This document shows positions 1 to 6,903 of a stretch of 9,858 bases of DNA, one piece after another (position 1 is the first letter of the stretch; each line of letters begins with the position of its first letter). The notes beneath the pieces were generated by a model. The model had not been told where the DNA came from. It saw only the letters and a program-made list of their open reading frames with translations, and searched no databases. The position numbers were made by a program, and so were the translations under genes. The DNA is from Deltaproteobacteria bacterium. GTDB taxonomy: Bacteria; Desulfobacterota; Syntrophobacteria; B119-G9. The DNA is taken from assembly GCA_003646715.1 (NCBI GenBank), contig QMLL01000038.1, positions 1-9,858 on the forward strand, in the 5' to 3' direction.

Positions 1-76
1 CCCTTTCCGAACTTTTGTCTGTAGAATAAAGGACTTTTTTTACCTTGTCTGTTACTTACTTTATCTGCTACGACCA

Positions 77-89
77 GAGTAAGTTACTC
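77..89. repeat. Perfect 13-nt palindrome (possible operator)
   Basis: GAGTAAGTTACTC is a perfect 6-1-6 inverted repeat. Its left part (AGTAAGT, 78-84) is also complementary to ACTTACT at 54-60, so a second pairing exists. It lies about 25 nt upstream of the candidate -35 hexamer at 115, where an activator could bind. Seen directly; the operator role is inferred. No regulator is recognised. Confidence 0.3.
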
Positions 90-114
90 CAACATAGAGA
101 ATATTACAACACTA

Positions 115-143
115 TTGGCATGTTTTCAGTGTCGTGATATTAA
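115..143 (+). promoter_or_regulatory. Candidate sigma-70 promoter for the ANTAR pseudogene
   Basis: TTGGCA (115-120), a 17-nt spacer, then TATTAA (138-143). The -10 is preceded by TGA, which gives an extended -10 form. The -35 matches consensus at 5 of 6 positions and the -10 at 4 of 6. Transcription would start near 150, inside the 144-156 palindrome. In an AT-rich leader such matches can arise by chance. Confidence 0.35.
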
Positions 144-181
144 ACATATGATATGTATAAAAGAACAGCTTAGATACTGAA
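125..181. repeat. Nested inverted repeats in the leader
   Basis: TTCAGTGTC (125-133) can pair with GATACTGAA (173-181) over 9 bp, with one G-U wobble. Between them sits a perfect 6-1-6 palindrome, ACATATGATATGT (144-156). The two repeats are almost concentric, with centres near 153 and 150. This could be an operator at DNA level or a leader structure in RNA, but the outer arm would not be transcribed if the promoter at 115-143 is the one in use. The function is unknown. Confidence 0.25.
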
Positions 182-223
182 CAAAGAAAGCTCATAAGGA
201 AATACCGGGGCGAAAGGCACAGG

Positions 224-600
224 ATGAATACCAATTCATACGACAAGACAATAGAAGCACTAACCCTGATTAGCCGGGCAATTACTTCCGACCATTACAT
301 TGAAGACATCCTTCGCCTGATAGTTATTGTCACAGCTGAAGAACCGAGCTCAATCTTTTCACAACGGTGGCTAATCAGGCGGCAGTGGCCATATTTAACA
401 CTGAACTTATGGTGAAAACCAAGGTAATCCAGGAAGAACTTGAAGCAAGGAAGTTGATCGAACGGGCAAAAGATGTTTTGATGAGAAAAAGGAATGTGAA
501 AGGTGACGAGGCATACAGGTGGATACGCAAGCGGAGCATGGATTCTCGCAAATCAATGCGAGAAGTAGCAGAAGCTATTTTACTATCCGAAGAACTTTAG
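224..600 (+). pseudogene. Broken GAF-ANTAR response regulator
   Basis: The reading frame from ATG 224 encodes a GAF-type N-terminus (MNTNSYDKTIEALTLISRAI and on to IVIVTAE, about 39 residues). It then loses homology near 338 and runs out of frame to a stop at 413-415. The frame offset by -1, open from 340 after a TGA at 337-339, resumes with ELNLFTTVANQAAVAI, the last helix of a GAF domain. It then has a complete ANTAR domain (EARKLIERAKDVLM through REVAEAILLSEEL) and stops at 598-600. GAF-ANTAR proteins are normally about 220 residues, so roughly 100 GAF residues are missing and the two ends are out of frame. No canonical slippery heptamer is seen in the overlap. ANTAR domains bind paired RNA hairpins and control termination or translation of nearby genes. 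A separate 63-residue ANTAR peptide from ATG 409 is possible but has no Shine-Dalgarno. GAAAGG (212-217) could serve the 224 start. Confidence 0.8.
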
Positions 601-611
601 TCAATTTTGTG

Positions 612-640
612 TTGCTTTCATGAATAATAGTGACTATTAA
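612..640 (+). promoter_or_regulatory. Weak candidate promoter for the reductase gene
   Basis: TTGCTT (612-617), a 17-nt spacer, then TATTAA (635-640). The -10 hexamer is the same as that of the candidate promoter at 115-143. The -35 matches consensus only in its TTG. It would give the reductase gene its own transcript with a leader of about 80 nt. The reductase could equally be read through from the ANTAR promoter, because no terminator is visible between the two. Confidence 0.2.
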
Positions 641-707
641 TAAGTAACAATAATGTAATTTTGCTTTTTTGAAGTCAAGGGAGGGGAATAGGTCGACTAG
701 ATTAATT

Positions 708-723
708 ACCTCAAAAAGGAGGT
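708..723 (+). promoter_or_regulatory. Hairpin enclosing the Shine-Dalgarno of the reductase
   Basis: ACCTC (708-712), loop AAAAAG (713-718) and GAGGT (719-723) form a perfect 5-bp stem that covers most of the strong Shine-Dalgarno AAAGGAGG (715-722). That Shine-Dalgarno lies 6 nt before ATG 729 and fixes the start. The same ACCT(C) can instead pair with AGGT at 690-693 or GAGG at 681-684, which would release the ribosome site. The loop does not match the A1/G4 hexaloop of known ANTAR targets. The pairing is visible in the sequence; a regulatory role is inferred. Confidence 0.35.
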
Positions 724-728
724 TTGCT

Positions 729-2432
729 ATGGACAAAGATTTACGCGTGGTTATCGTTGGTGGAGTTGCATGTGGGCCTAAAACAGCCTGTCGCCTCAAA
801 AGAATACTCCCCTCCGCAAAAATTACAATTTTTGAGAAAGGAAAAGACATATCATACGGCGCCTGCGGTATGCCCTATTACATAGGGGGAGTAGCAGAAG
901 AAATAAAGGCGCTATGTGATACTCCTGTCGGCGTAACAAGAGACGTTGGTTTCTTCAAAAACGTTAAAGGCTTCGACGTAGAATGCGGCAAGGAAGTAGT
1001 CGCCATAAACAGGGAAGAAAAGACCGTCACAGTTAAAGACGTGGACAGCGGCACAGAAACGAAAGTCCCTTACGACAAGCTGGTACTCGCCACCGGTGGA
1101 AAACCGGTTCGTCCACCTATTAAAGGGATCGAGGCAAACGGAGTACAGCACTTTCATTCCCTTAATGATTGCAGAAAACTTGATGAGCAACTTAAAGGGG
1201 GGAAAATAAAGAAAGTAGCCCTCGTAGGAGCCGGTCTTATAGGGATTGAGATGGCGGAAGCGCTTATTGATCGCGGACTTGAAGTAACAGTAATCGAGAT
1301 GTTCAATTACATCATACCCGCACTACTGGACGAAGAGATGGGGCTCCTGGCCGGGAAACATCTCAAAGCCAAGGGCGTAAATTTAGCTATGGGATCTCCC
1401 GTGACGGAATTTGTCACGGACGGTAACGGCAATTTGACCGCAGTAAAAACAAAAGACAATGAATATCCGGCAGACCTGGCAATTGTTGCGATCGGTGTGC
1501 AGCCAAACAATGAGCTTGCCCAAAAAGCAGGGCTTGCAATTGCACCAAACAGGGGTATCATGGTCAATGAATACGGCCAAACATCAGATCCCGATATTTA
1601 TGCTGGTGGTAACTGCGTGGCGACAAACTACGTTTACCCTGTGATGGGACGTCCTCTCTTTACTCCGCAGGGTTCAACCGCCAATAAGGAAGGAAGAGTT
1701 ATCGCAAACCACATTGCAGGCCTAACCGAACCATTTCCCGGTGTTTTGGGCACTGTAATTTGCAAGGCATTCGAGTACAACATTGGGCGCACAGGTTTGA
1801 GTGAGAGATGGGCCAGGGACCTCAATATTGACGTCGAAACGGTTCTGTGGACAGGTCCCGATAGACCGCATTATATGCCCGGTTCAGGTCCCCTAGCAAT
1901 AAAACTCATTGTTAACAAGAAAAACAGGAAGCTGCTTGGTTGCCAGATCGTGGGACCTGGAGATGCAGCAAAACGTCTTGATATAGCAGTAACTGCTATA
2001 ACCCTGGGAGCAACCCTGGAACAGCTTGCTTACCTGGATCTTGCATACGCACCACCCTATGCTCTACCAATTGATCCGATTAACACGGCTGCTCACGTAT
2101 TACAGAATAAGCTGGACGGTCTTGCAAAGGGAATTTCACCGCTGGTAGCAAAGAAGAAAATCGACGAAGGCAACGTGGTCCTTCTTGACGTAAGAACACC
2201 ATGGGAATTCGAAGAGGTCGGATTGCCATACGACGTGGTTCATATTCCTCTCGGGGCACTGAGATCAAAGGCTCAGGAACTTCCCAAAGACAAAGAAATA
2301 CTGGCTTTCTGCAAACTAAGTCTCCGGGGATACGAAGCACAAAGGATACTGGAAGAAAAGGGCTTTGATAATGTTTGCTTTATCGAAGGGGGCGTTATTG
2401 GTTGGCCGTTTGAGCTGAGAACAAACCAGTAG
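729..2432 (+). CDS. FAD-dependent CoA-disulfide/persulfide reductase with C-terminal rhodanese domain
   Basis: A 567-residue cytoplasmic flavoprotein of the pyridine-nucleotide disulfide oxidoreductase superfamily. Such proteins use NAD(P)H to reduce CoA disulfide or CoA persulfide, or polysulfide, via one active-site Cys. Visible parts are the N-terminal FAD fold (VVIVGGVACGP, residues 7-17), the single redox Cys46 in SYGACGMPYYIGG, the NAD(P)-binding loop GAGLIG (about 167-172), the second FAD motif DIYAGGNC (Asn295), the dimer domain with conserved Tyr440 and Tyr444 in AYAPPYA, and a rhodanese domain (about 470-567) with active Cys528 in CKLSLRG. The length matches CoADR-rhodanese fusions such as the NADH-dependent persulfide reductases. 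ATG 729 is preferred over TTG 669 because it follows AAAGGAGG and begins at the FAD fold. Asn295 replaces the Asp usual in the second FAD motif. It sits downstream of a broken ANTAR gene and ends at an intrinsic terminator. The family is firm; the physiological substrate is not. Confidence 0.9.
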   Translation: MDKDLRVVIVGGVACGPKTACRLKRILPSAKITIFEKGKDISYGACGMPYYIGGVAEEIKALCDTPVGVTRDVGFFKNVKGFDVECGKEVVAINREEKTVTVKDVDSGTETKVPYDKLVLATGGKPVRPPIKGIEANGVQHFHSLNDCRKLDEQLKGGKIKKVALVGAGLIGIEMAEALIDRGLEVTVIEMFNYIIPALLDEEMGLLAGKHLKAKGVNLAMGSPVTEFVTDGNGNLTAVKTKDNEYPADLAIVAIGVQPNNELAQKAGLAIAPNRGIMVNEYGQTSDPDIYAGGNCVATNYVYPVMGRPLFTPQGSTANKEGRVIANHIAGLTEPFPGVLGTVICKAFEYNIGRTGLSERWARDLNIDVETVLWTGPDRPHYMPGSGPLAIKLIVNKKNRKLLGCQIVGPGDAAKRLDIAVTAITLGATLEQLAYLDLAYAPPYALPIDPINTAAHVLQNKLDGLAKGISPLVAKKKIDEGNVVLLDVRTPWEFEEVGLPYDVVHIPLGALRSKAQELPKDKEILAFCKLSLRGYEAQRILEEKGFDNVCFIEGGVIGWPFELRTNQ

Positions 2433-2461
2433 CAGATTTGAAGAAATACGATTAAAATAGA

Positions 2462-2494
2462 AAAGGGTGTGCCTTGAAAGGTACATCCTTTTTT
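2462..2494 (+). terminator. Intrinsic terminator after the reductase
   Basis: The 12-bp stem AAAGGGTGTGCC (2462-2473) / GGTACATCCTTT (2480-2491) has two G-U wobbles and the loop TTGAAA (2474-2479). The 3' arm runs into six T's (2489-2494). It lies 29 nt after the reductase stop. A TTG inside the loop would be the longest possible start of the next gene, which makes that start implausible. Confidence 0.8.
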
Positions 2495-2502
2495 AATATT
2501 CT
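2474..2502 (+). promoter_or_regulatory. Possible waaF promoter overlapping the terminator
   Basis: TTGAAA (2474-2479, the terminator loop), a 17-nt spacer, then TATTCT (2497-2502). The -35 matches consensus at 5 of 6 positions and the -10 at 4 of 6. Only 21 nt separate the terminator from the waaF ATG, so a separate promoter would have to overlap it. Transcription from here would leave almost no leader. The alternative is partial read-through of the terminator. Confidence 0.2.
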
Positions 2503-2515
2503 AATTTTATGGAAT

Positions 2516-3577
2516 ATGGAAAATCCTTCTAGCAAAATTTTGGCTTACAGCCCGAATTGGGTCGGGGACGCAATTATGTGCATTCCCGCGTTGAAAGCCA
2601 TCCGCAAGGTTTATTCCGGGTGTGATCTTTACATGCTGGCAGTTCCGTGGGTAAAAGAAGTCTACGAGTTCTCAGGGATCCCAGATTACATTATTACTTA
2701 TGACCGAAGGTCTCTTCACAGGGGACTAAAGGGCACTTACAAACTGGTTGAAGAAATTAAACAGCACAGGATAACAACATCATTTGTTTTCCCGAATTCA
2801 TGGAGGGCTGCACTTATACCGTGGCTTGCAAAAATTCCGACGAGAGCAGGACTTTCTCGAAGGTTTCGTCAGCTATTTTTTCTCAACAGTTCTGCCAAAC
2901 CTGAAAAAGATTTTAAATTGAAGCATCAGGTGTTTTACTATCTAAGCGTCGTTAAAGTACTGCACCCTGATATACATAAGTATGAAGCCGAAGTCACTAG
3001 AACGCCCTTACTGTCGCCTGGCGCTGACACAAAAGAAATGGGCCTTGTGCATGCTGAGAGACTTCGGCTAAAGCCTGAGAAACCCTGGCTTGGACTGGCA
3101 CCGGGCGCCCAGTATGGCGATGCAAAATTGTGGTGGCCAGAAAGTTTTGCAAACGTGGCCGATAGAGTAGCAAAAGAGTACGACGCTCAAATCGTAATTT
3201 TCGGAAGTGCTTCCGAATCAGACATTGCTCGAAGGGTTATGTCCCGGATGAAAACCCGATGCGTGGATCTTACAGGTAAGACCAGTTTGAAAGATGCAAT
3301 GCTTCTTTTGCATCATTGCAAGGTGCTCCTTACGAATGACTCAGGCCTCATGCATGTTGGTGCAGCTCTAGGGATTCCACTTGTAGCCATCTTCGGTTCC
3401 ACAGACCCAATACACACCGGACCCTTTGGTGATCCCGGAAAGACGGTTGTTCTCGAAGCAAAGATAGGATGTCATCCGTGCTTCAAGCGAGATTGCCCAC
3501 TTGGTCATAAACAATGCATGAGCGAAATACGTCCGGACGATGTTTTCGAAAGCATCAAACAGCTCTGGGAGAAGTAG
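2516..3577 (+). CDS. waaF: ADP-heptose:LPS heptosyltransferase II (glycosyltransferase family 9)
   Basis: A 353-residue enzyme, the usual length for WaaF, that adds the second heptose to the LPS inner core at the cytoplasmic face of the inner membrane. Family marks are SPNWVGDAIMCIPAL near the N-terminus (residues 12-26, with the catalytic-base Asp18), LAPGAQYGDAKLWWPESFA in the middle, and the donor-binding TNDSGLMHVGAALGIP (about 273-288) followed by FGSTDP. A tail with Cys319, Cys322, Cys327 and Cys334 is in the pattern PCFKRDCPLGHKQCM typical of WaaF rather than WaaC. ATG 2516 is chosen because the longer TTG 2474 start lies in a terminator loop and would add 14 residues not expected in the family. 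No Shine-Dalgarno is visible before 2516. No other LPS-core glycosyltransferase gene is in the window. The TPR gene follows after 140 nt with no terminator between. Confidence 0.9.
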   Translation: MENPSSKILAYSPNWVGDAIMCIPALKAIRKVYSGCDLYMLAVPWVKEVYEFSGIPDYIITYDRRSLHRGLKGTYKLVEEIKQHRITTSFVFPNSWRAALIPWLAKIPTRAGLSRRFRQLFFLNSSAKPEKDFKLKHQVFYYLSVVKVLHPDIHKYEAEVTRTPLLSPGADTKEMGLVHAERLRLKPEKPWLGLAPGAQYGDAKLWWPESFANVADRVAKEYDAQIVIFGSASESDIARRVMSRMKTRCVDLTGKTSLKDAMLLLHHCKVLLTNDSGLMHVGAALGIPLVAIFGSTDPIHTGPFGDPGKTVVLEAKIGCHPCFKRDCPLGHKQCMSEIRPDDVFESIKQLWEK

Positions 3578-3717
3578 ATGAAATATTTAAACTATTTTGG
3601 AATGCTTCTTAATAGCCAAAAAAGACTATATGTGCTATACACCCAGTAGGAACACAGCGAAAGCATGATCGCATATATGGTCAATTTAGCATTTGTAGTG
3701 AATAAAAGAAAAACATA

Positions 3718-5469
3718 ATGGGAAAACTCGCAGCAATTAGGCATCAGCTAATAATCACAATTTTATTAATACCTCTTCTGGCATTTCTATCATGTGTAAC
3801 TACAGATGGCCAGGGAGACAAACAGGGCAGACTTCTGTCCAAGAAGGCTATAGTTAAAAATCAGAAAAAAGCAGACGCCCTTGCCTATTACCTTGAAGCA
3901 CATCAGCTTATACACAACAACAAAATAGAAGATGCTATCAAAGCACTCAAGAAAGTCCAGGAACTCGATCCTGGTGCCAAGACCGTAACTTCTGAGCTAG
4001 CGCTTCTTCACCTTCGGTCAGGAAAGATTGATGAAGCAATTAAGCTCATTGAGGAAAATGTAAAAAATGATCCCAACAATATCGATAACCTCCTGCTTCT
4101 GGGAGGAATTTATTCAAGCCTGGGAAAAACAGACAAGGCAATCGAAGTATACCAGAAAGTTGTTAAGATAGATCCGACTCAGGACAAGGTCTACCTTCTT
4201 TTGATGACGTACTACACTAAAGAAAAAAAGTACGATAAAGCCCTTGAGATGCTAAACAAAATAACCAAGCTCAAAAACCGCAGGGACCTCATGATGTATT
4301 ACAAGGGCCAGATTTACCTGGACATGGGAAAAACAAATGAAGCCATAAGAGCCTTCAAAAAGGCCATCAAAATAAATCCTGACCTTGAAGACGCATATAA
4401 AGATCTGGGCTACATTTACGAGTCAGAAAAACAGTATCACAGGGCAGAGAAGGTTTATCAGGATCTGATAAAGAGAAATCCTGACAATATCCACGCCAGA
4501 ATGCGCCTTGCAAACCTTTACCTGAGGCAGGAAAAATATGAACAGGCATTGAAAGAATTTCGAAAAATAGAAGAACTGGACAGCTCCAACACAAGTGCGA
4601 AGCTAAAAATCGGCGTCATACTGCTAAAGCAGAAAAAGATCGAATCAGCTATTCAGAAACTCCAAGCGGTCATTCATGCTGAGCCTGACAACGCTTATGC
4701 GAAGTACTACCTTGGAGTCGCCTACGAGGAACTGGGAAACAATAAGAAGGCAATAGAGATCCTGGAACAAATCCCCCCGGATAGCCTGTTGTGGGAAGAA
4801 TCAAGGTTACGCCTTTCCCTGATTTATAAGAAAACTAAAAAAATGGATAAAGCATACCAGGTGCTGAAAGACGCTATCCTGATAAAACCTGAAGACCCGA
4901 TGCTGTACGTCTATCTGGGATCGTTATACGAGGAAAGCGGGAAATATGAAGAAGCGGAGAAATACCTGAGAGAAGGTCTCAAAATCCAGCCAACAAACAT
5001 CGATTTGATGTTTCGCCTGGGAGTGCTTTTGGACAAGAAGAAAGAAAAGGAAAAAGCACTTAATATTATGCGAGAGATACTTAAACAGGACCCCCGCCAC
5101 GCGGATGCGCTCAATTACATAGGCTATTCTTATGCTGAACTGGGTATAAAGCTTGACGAAGCAAAAACACTAATTGAAAGAGCATTGAAGGAAAAACCCC
5201 GTAATGGTTACATACTGGATAGCCTTGCATGGGTTTATTACAAGATGGGCAAGTATGAGGAAGCGCTGAAAAAAATCAAACAAGCCCTAAAATACACGCC
5301 CAACGATCCCATCATAAACGAACACCTGGGAGACATATACAGGGCACTGAAACGATGGAAAAGGGCACTTAATGCATATAAAAATGTACTGAATAAATTA
5401 AACCCGGAAAATCCGGAGAAGATAAGGGCGAAAATCAAAGAAGTTGAAGAACATATCAAAGCCAGATAA
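3718..5469 (+). CDS. TPR-repeat lipoprotein
   Basis: A 583-residue protein. An N-terminal signal (basic start, hydrophobic run about 11-24) leads to a lipobox-like AFLSC with Cys26 as the expected lipidation site. The rest, from about residue 50 to the end, is an array of roughly 14-15 tetratricopeptide repeats with typical pieces such as YYLEAHQLIHNNKIEDAIKA, LGGIYSSLGKTDKAIEVYQK and LAWVYYKMGKYEEALKKIKQ. TPR solenoids are protein-protein scaffolds, and this one should sit at an envelope membrane facing the periplasm. The partner is unknown. The next gene encodes a LolB-like lipoprotein, so an outer-membrane assembly role is a reasonable inference. The ribosome site (AAAAGAAA) is weak. The -3 residue of the lipobox is Phe instead of the usual Leu, so lipidation is likely but not certain. 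Confidence 0.85.
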   Translation: MGKLAAIRHQLIITILLIPLLAFLSCVTTDGQGDKQGRLLSKKAIVKNQKKADALAYYLEAHQLIHNNKIEDAIKALKKVQELDPGAKTVTSELALLHLRSGKIDEAIKLIEENVKNDPNNIDNLLLLGGIYSSLGKTDKAIEVYQKVVKIDPTQDKVYLLLMTYYTKEKKYDKALEMLNKITKLKNRRDLMMYYKGQIYLDMGKTNEAIRAFKKAIKINPDLEDAYKDLGYIYESEKQYHRAEKVYQDLIKRNPDNIHARMRLANLYLRQEKYEQALKEFRKIEELDSSNTSAKLKIGVILLKQKKIESAIQKLQAVIHAEPDNAYAKYYLGVAYEELGNNKKAIEILEQIPPDSLLWEESRLRLSLIYKKTKKMDKAYQVLKDAILIKPEDPMLYVYLGSLYEESGKYEEAEKYLREGLKIQPTNIDLMFRLGVLLDKKKEKEKALNIMREILKQDPRHADALNYIGYSYAELGIKLDEAKTLIERALKEKPRNGYILDSLAWVYYKMGKYEEALKKIKQALKYTPNDPIINEHLGDIYRALKRWKRALNAYKNVLNKLNPENPEKIRAKIKEVEEHIKAR

Positions 5470-5538
5470 TATTAGGCTTTGCTATTTATATCAAATCTTT
5501 ACTGCACAAATCATGGTGCCGAACAGCTAATCCGGATA

Positions 5539-6378
5539 ATGTTAAAGATATTCGAAACAATATTTTCCAGGATATTTGTTGGAGTAATCACAGTTGTATT
5601 TTTTGTTGCCGGCTGTGCATCCGTTTACAAGGGACCGGTTGTCAGGAGAGAAGTACCCCAAATAGAAGAAGGTAAGTATCTGAAGAAACAAGAGATAATT
5701 GCTTACCTCGAAAGTCAACCGGAACTGAGAAATTTCCGAGCTAAAGGAAAGATAAGCATCCGCACAAATAAATGGTCAGGATCTGGCAAGGTTTTTGTTG
5801 CGGGAGAATACCCGACAAAGCTCCATTTTGAAGTATTTGACTTTTTCGGGAATCCCAAGTGGATAATCAATGCGACTCAGCATGGTGTAGAAGCTCTCAA
5901 CGTGGCTTCCAGGGAACTTTATGTTAGCAGGAACACCCGAGATCTGATGAACGGACTATTCGCAATACCTGCGGACCTGGACGAAATCTTCTTTTTCTTT
6001 ACAGGTCAAAATCCGCCCCTGGATTGGTCAAAGGCAAAGTTAACACCAATAAGAGAGCGAAAATGTCTGATACTTGAAACAAGGGATGAATCCACCGATG
6101 ACTGGTTCCTTTACATCAGGACTACAGATCTCAGCATTGAAAAGGCGATTATACGCGATGAGCAGGATCGGAGCAAATTACGCATCAGTTTTGACAATTA
6201 TAATCATGCCAGTAATTACTTTGTGCCTTATACCAGGGTCCTTTCGGTGAAAAATGCCCAGATGGAAATAAAGTACAAAGAATTTGTAGTCAACGAATCG
6301 AACAACGAGAAGCTGTTTGAAATCAGGAAACCAAGAAATATAAAGGTTATAAGGGTTGGTTTTTTGAGTTCACCTTGA
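5539..6378 (+). CDS. LolB/DUF4292-like outer-membrane lipoprotein
   Basis: A 279-residue lipoprotein with a clear signal: a hydrophobic run and the lipobox VAGC, with Cys26 as the lipidated residue. The mature part begins with a linker and then LRNFRAKGKISIRTNKWSGS, followed by beta-rich segments such as GKVFVAGEYPTKLHFEVFDF. This is the opening of the LolB/LppX-like half-barrel also seen in DUF4292 proteins. LolB inserts lipoproteins into the outer membrane; whether this protein does so or only shares the fold cannot be told. ATG 5539 is chosen over TTG 5479 because it puts the signal peptide at the N-terminus. Its ribosome site is poor, so translation may depend on the TPR gene 69 nt upstream. 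In related bacteria a TPR-LolB pair often precedes ispE; here a Mut7-C gene follows after 19 nt. Confidence 0.75.
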   Translation: MLKIFETIFSRIFVGVITVVFFVAGCASVYKGPVVRREVPQIEEGKYLKKQEIIAYLESQPELRNFRAKGKISIRTNKWSGSGKVFVAGEYPTKLHFEVFDFFGNPKWIINATQHGVEALNVASRELYVSRNTRDLMNGLFAIPADLDEIFFFFTGQNPPLDWSKAKLTPIRERKCLILETRDESTDDWFLYIRTTDLSIEKAIIRDEQDRSKLRISFDNYNHASNYFVPYTRVLSVKNAQMEIKYKEFVVNESNNEKLFEIRKPRNIKVIRVGFLSSP

Positions 6379-6397
6379 CTATTTGAAGGAGGTTACG

Positions 6398-6865
6398 ATG
6401 AGATTCGCAGCCGATAGCATGTTAGGTAAACTGGCCAAGTGGTTGCGACTCATTGGGATGGATACCGTTTACCTGAGTAAGTCTGATGTTAGAAAGATCA
6501 AGAAGGCCTTGGAAGAAGGGAGAATTTTCCTGACAAGAAACACCAAGCTGTACGATTTCGTTTTGAAAAAACTTTGCACGGAAGATGACATTTACCTGGT
6601 TCAAGCTAACATACCCAGGGAACAGCTAAAGGAGGTAGCATTGAAATTTAATATACCTCTGACCAGAAGTTTTAGACTCTGTTGCGTCTGCAATTTCCCA
6701 ATCAAAAAAGTTTCAAGCGAAATTGTAAAGGATCTGGTACCGGAATATATTTATCATACTCACAAAACCTTTTACTTTTGTGCAAAATGTGGCAGAGTAT
6801 ACTGGCCTGGAACTCACGCAAAAAGAATCAATGAGACACTGGCAAATTTACTCCCTGTAGAATAG
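6398..6865 (+). CDS. Mut7-C RNase-fold (PIN-like) protein with zinc ribbon
   Basis: A 155-residue protein of the Mut7-C family (PIN-like RNase fold plus a C-terminal zinc ribbon), a common bacterial stand-alone form. The N-terminal domain starts FAADSMLGKLAKWLRLIGMD (with Asp6) and includes GRIFLTRNTKL (residues 41-51). The ribbon has Cys95/Cys98 (CCVCN) and Cys128/Cys131 (FCAKCGRVYWPGTH), the usual family ending. The family is predicted to cut RNA; targets are unknown. ATG 6398 is preferred to TTG 6383 because AAGGAGG (6386-6392) sits 5 nt before it and overlaps the TTG. Asn48 stands where the family commonly has Asp (TRD), which may weaken catalysis. It lies in the TPR-LolB cluster, 38 nt before the next gene. 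Confidence 0.85.
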   Translation: MRFAADSMLGKLAKWLRLIGMDTVYLSKSDVRKIKKALEEGRIFLTRNTKLYDFVLKKLCTEDDIYLVQANIPREQLKEVALKFNIPLTRSFRLCCVCNFPIKKVSSEIVKDLVPEYIYHTHKTFYFCAKCGRVYWPGTHAKRINETLANLLPVE

Positions 6866-6903
6866 GGTAAAAGATGGATTTGAAGGAGGAAAGGAGGTAA
6901 CTG

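Noticed and set aside
2..82. Open frame at the left edge that could be the tail of an upstream gene
   Set aside because: Only about 26 codons, odd composition (rich in Cys, Phe, Tyr, Leu) and no recognisable ending, so it was treated as non-coding leader.
184..223. Possible riboswitch from the GGGGCGAAAGGCAC stretch before the ANTAR start
   Set aside because: It looks faintly like parts of cyclic-dinucleotide riboswitches, but the paired arms and conserved core are absent, and the stretch simply contains the ribosome site.
340..412. Programmed -1 frameshift joining the two halves of the ANTAR gene
   Set aside because: No canonical slippery heptamer in the overlap, and a fused product would still lack most of the GAF domain. 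Deletion explains it better.
669..728. Extended N-terminus of the reductase from TTG 669
   Set aside because: It adds 20 residues with no family match and reads through the ribosome-site hairpin. ATG 729 has an ideal Shine-Dalgarno and starts at the FAD fold.
3578..3649. 23-codon ATG frame right after the waaF stop, with GGGAG upstream
   Set aside because: Too short, no recognisable sequence, and the GGGAG lies in waaF codons. Nothing supports expression.
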